A DNA stretch of 64,000 nucleotides from assembly GCA_030411725.1 (NCBI GenBank), contig MU839827.1, positions 4,409,027-4,473,026 of the forward strand, in the 5' to 3' direction. How positions within the stretch are numbered: position 1 is the stretch's first letter; each line of letters opens with the position of its first letter. Below are positions 56,101 to 64,000 of the stretch, piece by piece. A model generated the notes under the pieces. That model was given only the letters and a program-made list of their open reading frames with translations. It had not been told where the DNA came from and searched no databases. A program made the translations under genes and the position numbers. Source of the stretch: Echria macrotheca (lineage: Eukaryota; Ascomycota; Sordariomycetes; Sordariales; Schizotheciaceae).

Positions 56101-59088
56101 CTAGTTCCCTTCCACTTTTTGACCCATCATGCCGTTCATTCCAGTATTAGAAGGTGCGCCATTCTTAAGGTCGCTGGAAGCAGAACCAGGACCCGAAGTT
56201 GGACCCGACAGAATACCGGCTTTCTTGTCCTCCTCGCCGCTGTCATCATAATCCTCATCCACATCCATCTTACGGGCGGCCCTCTCAGGCTCGTTCATGA
56301 TCGGAGGGTGTGAAGCCGGAGGGTGGTCAATGCGTCTTTCCTCTGCTTGGGGATAATCTTTAGGCCCAGGGCCTTGCTGAGGACCTTGGCCTTCATGCAT
56401 CATGGTCTGCATGGGACCCTGCTGCATGGGAGGCAGATGAGCAGGAACCGAGTGTGATTGGGGATGGTGGGCTGCTTCCGACGGGTGGTAGCCCTCATTA
56501 GGGTGGCGTTGATCTTCTGCACGACGCATCTCTTCAACGCGGCGCTGGTCCTCGGCGCGGCGGGCATCCTCCATGCGTCTGTCGTCGAAGCGACGAGCCT
56601 CGGACGAGTTTCTACGGTATGGCTCGTGCCGGGGAGGAGTTGATGGGCGGCGATGCCGAATTTCATCCATGCGGGCGCGAGAGTCCTCGGTCATTGGCTT
56701 CTTTGCCTCCCTGTCGTCATCCCATTCACGCAGTCTCTTGGGGCCCACCGAGGATGGTCGAGGGTCATGATCACGGTGCATGGCGGGATCGTTGGGCATG
56801 CCGGGCTGAGGAACAGGCATGCCCTGCTCCGGACCGTTCGGGCCCGCGTCAGGATGCGGTGGGTAAGGAGCTTGGTGCTGCGGGTAGGCCGACTTGGGTG
56901 ACGGCATTCGAGTATCATGCATAGGCGGTCTGCCCTCATTTCGCGGGCTGTTTGGGCGATACGGTGGCATATGTGATGGTTGATTCGGCTGCAGGGGCGG
57001 ACCGTTGGGCGGGGGAGCCGCTGAGTTTTGCTGCGTCACGAATCCATACATTGGGTTTCTAATCCGGCCTGTCGCAGAGGGCGGCGGCTGGGATGCCTGA
57101 GGCGGAGGTGGAGGTGGAGGTGCAGCGTAGTGTGATGGGGGTGGAGGGGACGGCCCTCGTCTCAGCTGCTCCGGGCCGCCGCGATTGTCGTGATAGGGCC
57201 GCATTTGTTGGTCCTGACGCGGGCTCGGCTGTCGAGGAGGTGCCGGCCCTTGGCCTCGGAAGGGCTCCCGATCCGCAGCATACGGGTTGGGAGGCTGAGG
57301 GGGCGGATTGATTTCCGAGATGCGGCCTCCCCAGCCGCCAGGCCCAGGTCCAGAGGCGGCAGCGAGCATCGGCTGAGGGCCCTGAGGGCCCTGCGCAGGC
57401 GCCGATCCAGCCCACTGGGGACCTGGAGGGCCAACCGCGCCGGACGCCTGGTACGCCTGCGGGTGAACGTCGGTTGGCACTGGCGCATTGCCAGGAGGAG
57501 CACCGTTCGCTTGACCGTTCCGCAAGAGCTGGAGTCTCGCTTTGATGTGCGGGTTCGTGGGATCAAGTTCGGCGGCTCGCTGGTAAGCATCAAGTGCATC
57601 GTTGATCTGGTTGTTACACGACTCGTACTGACGCGCCCGTTAGCTGATGATCGCAGAAACAGGCGATACGTCTTGCTTACCAGCGTCCCTAGGTCATACC
57701 AAACCTCACTTATGAAGGGGTTGAGGCGGATCGCGCGCGAATACGCGTCGAGTGCATCCCTGTACTGGTTTATCTGGTAATACAGCACACCAATGGAGCA
57801 CCAGAAAGTCGGATTCCGGCCGTCACGGTAAACAGCTTGCTGGTAGGCTTCGTACGCCTTGGGATATTTCTGCTGGGACATGTAACAGCGTCCCAGCAGA
57901 TACCAAGACTGGGCATCGTTATTGTCGGCTTCAACCGATTTTTCCAGATAGTCAATGGCTCTCTCTTGGGAGGAGAAGCTGCTGCTCTGCTGGTGGTACA
58001 GCCAGCCAAGTTGCTGGAGGACTTTGGCGTGTCTCGGGGCATGCTCCAGGACTTTCAGGTAGGCGGCTTTAGCACTGTCGAACTGGGGGGGAAATCAGTA
58101 TCGCGTAGACAGAGCAGGGTGGGATGACCAACATCTTTCTGTTGCTCATGCACGTGACCGATCTGGAACCAGATATCTTGTTCCGTCAGAGGCTCTGGAG
58201 GCGAGTTCACGATGTACTTAAAACACTAGAAGACATGTCAGAGAGTTGGTGCACAGCGATACACGTTATCGACATACCTCGAGCGACTGCCCGTATTTTT
58301 GTTGCTGTTTGTAGATTATACCAAGCCGGAAGTATATCTCATGAGCCTTGTCGAAATCTGGCTGCATTTGCATGACTTGCGAGAAGGCCTCTTCCGCGTG
58401 GTCAAGGGACCCGTAGCGATCATAGAGGATGCCTATCCCGTACCAAAGGCGCGGTTCCTGTACCAGCACGGATCAGCTTGCTATCCCCGGACTCGACAAG
58501 ACACTACTGACCTTTGGGTTCTGGAGCTTGACAAGAGCTTCCTGGTACGCGTTGTAGGCTTGCTGGAGGTCATCCATCATCAGATAGCAGTGGCCTGGAC
58601 GGATGTTAGTCATGCTCGAACCCGTCGCCATTGCATCATTTACCAAGGCTGCCCCAAGCTTCACCGTTGTTTCGATCAAGCTTGATTATCGCCTGCAGGT
58701 ACTCTGCCGCCTTCGAAAATTCCTCCTTCGTCCTGAGAATGACACTGATGGCATTCATAGCAGGTATCGAGTTCGGATTGGCTCTCAGCGCATGTTCGTA
58801 TGCCAACATGGCGTCGTCGAGCGGGGGGCCACCAGGGACCGTGCTCATCATCTCGGCCAGAGAGCCTACAATCAACCATTTGTCAGCATACGATTTCGGC
58901 GCAGTGAAAAGCTTCTGCTTACCGATCGCAAGCCAGGTGGCTTCGGTTTGTTGCAACAACACCTGCCGCGCTTGAGGGAACGAGGCCGGCGGCCCTGGAG
59001 GGGGTCCTGGGGGACCCGGAGGTCCGTGATGCATCTGCATCTGCATCTGCATCGGCGGCGAAGGGTGATTAGGGTGATGGGCCGCCAT
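56101..59088 (-). CDS. SSN6: general transcriptional corepressor Cyc8/Ssn6, TPR protein
   Basis: Seven exons on the minus strand: 58923-59088, 58644-58865, 58512-58594, 58278-58457, 58133-58225, 57681-58082, 56101-57627. They join to 890 residues. The start MAAHHPNHPSPPMQMQMQMH precedes a Pro-rich stretch. About ten TPR repeats occupy residues 50-420, for example WGSLGHCYLMMDDLQQAYNA, LWYGIGILYDRYGSLDHAEE, SWYLLGRCYMSQQKYPKAYE and FWCSIGVLYYQINQYRDALD. The remaining 470 residues are Pro, Gln, Arg and Met-rich and disordered, with an acidic DVDEDYDDSGEEDKK near the end. With Tup1 (RCO-1 in Neurospora, where the Ssn6 homologue is RCM-1) it forms the corepressor complex recruited by DNA-binding repressors. 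The MQ repeat is coded by a CATCTG hexamer run at 59030-59053. Confidence 0.95.
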
Positions 59089-62000
59089 GTTGGAAGGCGC
59101 GCGCCGGTGTAGACGGCCGCACGGTAGCTTTTTGAGTGCGGTCGACGAATGTTTGGATCGCGACAACGGCCCCGACTCCTAACTCCCAACTCTCGCTCGC
59201 TCGCTCGCTGATTTCTTAAAAAAAATGTAAGGGACTGAGCTAGTCAGCAACTATTTTGTGAAGAAAAGGTGAGCGAGCAAGTGCGGACCGGCTATAGACC
59301 GTGGTGTTTGCGCTGTCCAAGCGACTCCCCATACAGCGCCGACCGAGCTAAATAGGGATTTATGTACAAAGGGCTAGCTTGCGATTGCCATCAATTAAGC
59401 AGGTTCGGAGGGAAAATGGCGAGAGTGGTGAGCAGTGGGATCAGTTGGGCGCGTGGATCGAGATGGGATCGCAGAGCAAACGACGGTCGGACAGACACGG
59501 CGCGAAGCTCTAGCAAGGGGAAGGAAGGGAAGGAGGAGAAAATGAGTCCCGGGGCGAAGAAATCTCAGTCATGGGTAGCAGGCCACGACCGTCGGTCTCC
59601 TCCCTCTTGCTTCAGCTCAACTCCCCTAACCCACGAAAAGCGACCCGCTTTTCTGATGTGGAACTGGCGGTGTCGTACTATACTTGTACTGTACCTCGGA
59701 CCACTTGCGCCACCTTCCCAGCGGGTGCGGGACAGGACCATGCTTGTCAAAAGCAAAGTGATGATTAGCCCCCGGTTCATGTGCGTCGCTGGACAGGGGT
59801 CCTCTAACAATTACCGCCTCTTCCCAGCCTATCGATTTTCCGGTATTGCCTTGAGGCCTTGCAGCGGCACTGGTCACCGCCATGAGGATAAGCGATGCTG
59901 GCTCTGTTTTCATCTCTCTCTCTCCCTATCAACGGCGCCGTACGTTATCGAGACGAATTTTGAAGATGAAATGGCATTAACTCCACCGTCCCGTCGCTCG
60001 CCGCTCGGTTTATTTGCGTGGAGATCGGGCCATTCCGAGAGGGCTCCGGGCCGGGGCTTAGCGAAACTTGCATCCATCCGGTGTTGTTCCCAACGACTGG
60101 TGTCTTTTTTACGCCGAGTTCAGACCATATCCTCCCCGAAGATAGCGGGTGACGCGCGGAGCTTGTTGGCCCGGGCATATGATAAAGATAGCGTCAGACA
60201 GCGCTGTCTTGCGAACTTAACACATGGCTGGCACCTTTGCATAAGGTTTGGGTGGTTCGTGCTTGACAGTAGCAGTGCACCACCGCTAAAAGCATCTACG
60301 GCTTCTGTTGACATGAGCGACATCTCTATATCTTGAGCCGCATTATCACTAGACTCTAGACCCCGTGCCACTTGACAGCCGGCGTGTGAGTCGACATACT
60401 GACGACAAGTCCGGCACCCGCTTATGTAGGAACCAAGGGTTGCCCGAAACGCACATATTTTATCGCCCATCATATCGACGGATTCGACTTCACAGACACC
60501 GACATTACCTAGAGAAGCGCTAGGGGTAATACCAGATGTTAGGAGCGGAAATCCACGATATTTGGGTTTCGCGTAGCCGGACCGCACGCTTGGCGACATG
60601 TCGAAACCCGCATGCGGCATACTAGATCACACGCACTCTCTCGCCGCAACTTTTGAGGTACGCTGATCGTCGATTCATAAACAAACCACTCCAGAGCATG
60701 ACGAGTGCAGATTACAAGAGTCGGCTGGCGAAAGCCGATCAGAAAGTCTGGGTTGCTCTCCTGTTAACCGTTGTGAATGGCCTCCCGCAGTGTCCCATAC
60801 CTAGCGCAATGACATTGTTCCGTCTGAGAAAACTTGGTATCTTGCAAGCATCGGACAGCTCAAAGGAAATCATGAAAAGTGAGAACTGAGCGACAAGCGG
60901 AGAGCAGAGAGCGCAGCGGTGAGTTATAGGTTGCCAGAGATTGATGTAATGAGCGAAATAGAAGCGTTTCATCCCAACTCGGGCCTGCGCGTCCGTGGTT
61001 CATGACAGAGTTTGTGTGCGTGCGTTGTTTCCCCGTGCTAGGATCCAGGCTTGGGAGGCAGCAAGCAGGTGCATGTGCCTGGCCGCGGGTCACTGCCCGG
61101 GACGACATCCTGCTGTTCCCCCTCCCCGTCATGCCCTCCCACACACCCACACGCTCCACCCACATCACCCCCGGTCTCCACACAGGGCTCTTCCCCCCCT
61201 CCCCTTCTTCGCTATTTTCCCAGGGTCGACGGCTTGTACCCGGTACGAGCTGGTACTGTCAGAGCCGAGAGACCAACGCACGCCCCCCAACAAGGTGGGG
61301 AGGGGGCGTTTCCGGAGCGAGCGGCAACGCCATTTCTTTTTAGCGACTGGCGTTGGCGTCTGTGGCGACTGGGCGCAACCTGCCCCGACCTTCGTTTTCC
61401 CACCGCACCCCATGCATCATCCCCGCCCGCAGATTCCCAGCACCAGGCCCCCAGAACAAGGGGAGCTCTCGAGAGGGAGGGGGGAGGACGAACGGGGAAC
61501 GTAACTCTGTTCGTCCCGCGCCTCCACACAGAAAAAAGCTCACACCAAAACACGCCCTCACCTGCACCGCAGGAAACCGCATCGTCTTGGCTTGTAATGA
61601 GGTGGAGGCCCGTAATTGGGGGGGCTCGATAGTGCGGTGAAGCCAGCAGACGAGGCGGCTGTTGCGCAAGGGCATTGCAGTTTGCATGTCATCGGAAAAT
61701 AACAAGGGATGGAATCCCGTCCATGGCATGCTGTGGTTTGGATTGCGCCTCCCTCACCAGTCACCATCACTCTGTGCCCCTTCTTGTCATCCTCCTCCCA
61801 CCACCACCACCCCCAAGAGGGCCAGGACAGGTCAGAAAATACCAAAAGGTATGTAAGCCCGACAAAATGAACAAAGTGCCAAGGCAACCTGTCGAGAGGC
61901 ATGATGCACACATCATGCAACTCAACAAGGCCACCAGACATGGGAAAGCACGCGGCCCTCCTCGTCGCAGCCTTCTCGCTCTTGTGTCATTCTCATGATC

Positions 62001-64000
62001 CTGTTGGTCAGCGAGAAAGAAACATTTTGGAATTTTTGATACCACCAATTCGCGCCCATCGTCACCATCACCACCACGGCTTACCTACCCTCCCACGATG
62101 CGGCGATGTAAAGGGGCGGGAAGCGATGCCTCGCATCGGCTCGCTGGCACCAACGTGTCATGCTGCCCCGGGAAAATATATGGGGTTGGGGCCAGACCAG
62201 GCCGAAGAAAGTAAGGGTTTTATTTTCGTGTGTGCGTGTGTGTCCCAGTGGAGTTAGTATCGAGTGGGTAGGGTTATTCAGCGCGGTCGGGAAAAAAAAA
62301 GGCTGCTAGGAAGTTAATAACCGCCTTCCCCATACCGACTACGCTCTCGAAAAGAAACGTCGCCGCACGGCCGCAATAAAGGCACCGAGATTGCATCCAG
62401 ATGAGCCCTGGTCTTGAAGCCCGGTTGGATACCGATGCGGCCTGGAGAATGAAGCCCCGATTCTAGATGAAACGGCCCCGTCCCCATCGACCAAGCCCAC
62501 AAGAAACAGCCAGTGGAAGGGGTAGGGGTGTGTCCTGAGCCGCGATCTGCAGAAGCTACCTTATTCCGCGAAGCGAGCGAACCCAAGGCGGCAGTCGGCC
62601 ACGGCGCGACGAGAAGCCAAAAGGAAGAAGCATCAAGAGGTTCCAGCCAGTCCTGGGCTGCCGGCCGTCGGGACTGATGGCCTGTTGTTTATAGCCAGCC
62701 CGCCTGTTTCGCTCTGCGATTCGGTATGCACTCCTACGGACGCAGCGAGCATGAAAGGGTGGGTAGGTTCGCTGAGCAGTTGGTCGTTCCCAGGTTGAAT
62801 GCCGTTGTTGGTGACGAGGCTGGAAGGAAGCGCTTCCAGCGCGGGCTTCCATTCCCTCGGGGGCCGTTTTACAGGAGGAGGAAGCGCGGCAAAGGATGAC
62901 TGCACACCGACGCGAACCTCGAGAAAAGAGACGTCGGGAGCGAGGATCCCAGAATCGCATTGCGCATCCCTTCAAGGAGAAACAAGCCGCAATGACGCCC
63001 CCAGGGATGATGCCACGCCCCGATCTGAAGGAGATCATTCAGGAAGATGCTGCCTGCATATCCGCCCGGCAATCCCCTTCATGCCTGAGATCCACGACAA
63101 ACCGTCTTCCCCAGGCTTCCAGAAAAAGCCTAAAAGTGCAATCCACAGTTTGCAAACACCAGGTTGCCGTCTCAGTCGATTCCGACACACATCATCCCGC
63201 GCACCTCGCTCGAGTCTCAGCGTGCTCGTCGCCCGCCTGCAGTGGTGATCGACCGGGAAACGCCTACTGAACATGTCATCTGGATGCCAGTGTGAAAGCC
63301 CGCTTCTCAGACTGCGGCGCTAGTTAATTCCGTTTGAAGGGTCGCCGCACGTGGCAGTCTCGCTGTTCAAAATTAGATGCGCGTAATGCCCAAAAAGAGC
63401 AAAGATGGAGCTAAACCAGATGCGGCCAGCCCGTCCTAGGTAGGAGCGGTCCGAAACCTGATTCCGGTGAGGAGAACACCACATTCCCGATTACGGAGAA
63501 CCCGGCCAACAATGAGCTTGTCCTCTGGCCGGAAGATTTTCATCAAAAGAAATCCCGATCACGATCCAGCTGCCATACGAACGAGTCTGGCACCAGTGCA
63601 TGGCGATCTTCCAATCAGCCCGGTGTCTTTGGCTTATGGATAGAGCCGTCAGCGAATTCTAAAACAAAGCCTCTTCGCTGGGTTCGGGTTGGGTTGATGG
63701 ACGCGACTCGCGGCGATCTCCAGTTTCAGGCCCTGTGGACACTGACCTGTCCGCATCCTCGATCGGCTCGGCTCGGTTCCAAGAAGCTATCAAGAAATAA
63801 CACAAAGACGAGACGGACCCGATTTCGCACCAAAGAAAACCGCTGCGACTAAATCTTAAAGTTCGATCGGCCCCCGCTTGGGCAGGCTGTAGATCCAGCG
63901 TAGCTTTATCCGTCGCAAGGCGCGCTCGATTTTCGCTAAGTCGTTATCACGGATCGGGATCGGGCACCGGGCGTTCGGGCTTTTTGGCGATCGCAACATT
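59089..64000. promoter_or_regulatory. 4.9 kb region upstream of SSN6, no gene recognised
   Basis: Immediately before SSN6 is a GAGC/CTCG run near 59196-59210. A 324-codon plus-strand frame occupies 59362-60336 (see findings). CCACC-type runs occur near 61140-61200 and 61796-61815. Other frames are short and overlapping. A 47-codon minus frame touches the right edge. The stretch probably contains a long SSN6 promoter and leader, and possibly an unrecognised transcript. Confidence 0.4.

Noticed and set aside
61051..61632. 193-codon plus-strand frame
   Set aside because: It is Pro/Ser-rich through CCACC-type simple sequence. Two other frames are equally open here and no domain is visible.
62896..63000. 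bZIP-like string (EKRRRERG then SQNRIAH) in a plus frame
   Set aside because: The spacing between the basic run and NRIA, and after it, does not fit the bZIP basic region. No leucine heptads follow, and the frame is short.
1..64000. RIP-mutated transposon relics, CRISPR arrays, viral insertions, biosynthetic cluster
   Set aside because: No stretch shows the strong A/T shift of repeat-induced point mutation. No transposase, reverse transcriptase, polyketide or peptide synthetase or capsid-type frame was seen, and there are no regularly spaced repeats.

Overview
This 64 kb window is nuclear DNA of a filamentous ascomycete, most likely a Sordariomycete and possibly a member of the Sordariales. 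The evidence is spliced genes with short introns of about 45-115 nt, CTGAC/CTAAC-type branch sites, GC-rich third codon positions, TAGGTA/CTACCTA-type motifs between genes, and a fungal gene set (CRO1/She4, Cyc8/Ssn6, TFB4, EME1, a transmembrane ADAM protease). I saw no rRNA, convincing tRNA, transposon, CRISPR array or plasmid-type feature. The organism call is inference, because no sequence search was possible.

Layout. 1-5168: a PPR-like mitochondrial protein cut by the left edge, divergent from three tandem genes: a UPF0587 zinc protein, an RNase MRP/P Rpr2-Snm1-type subunit and ZPR1. 5906-12235: a secreted Ser/Thr-rich wall-type protein, a 2.8 kb divergent gap, then a nine-exon gamma-glutamyltransferase. 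12339-16269: a zinc alcohol dehydrogenase and ARP3, both on the minus strand. 17161-26231: a taspase-type threonine aspartase, TFIIH subunit TFB4, the myosin chaperone CRO1/She4 and the nuclease subunit EME1. 30320-35706: a 1719-residue kinesin flanked by two gaps of about 4 kb. 39641-46622: acetyl-CoA synthetase and an ADAM metalloprotease. 46623-49241: a three-copy tandem repeat of about 165 bp and a small conserved-looking gene of unknown function. 51841-59088: an unknown and possibly mitochondrial protein, ribosomal protein L3, and the Cyc8/Ssn6 corepressor. 59089-64000: no gene recognised.

The genes are mostly housekeeping: RNA and translation (SNM1-like, ZPR1, RPL3), transcription (TFB4, SSN6), actin and motors (ARP3, CRO1, kinesin), DNA repair (EME1) and carbon metabolism (ADH, acetyl-CoA synthetase). 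I found no biosynthetic cluster, defence island or clearly new multi-gene system.

The more unusual points are gene structures. Two introns need a GC donor to keep frame (UPF0587 and ARP3). The GGT start codon sits in a 4-nt exon. Exons of 23-27 nt occur in ARP3, RPL3 and the synthetase. A 48-nt in-frame intron is hidden in the taspase ORF. There are also two unrecognised small genes, a repeat block, and a 324-codon orphan frame upstream of SSN6.
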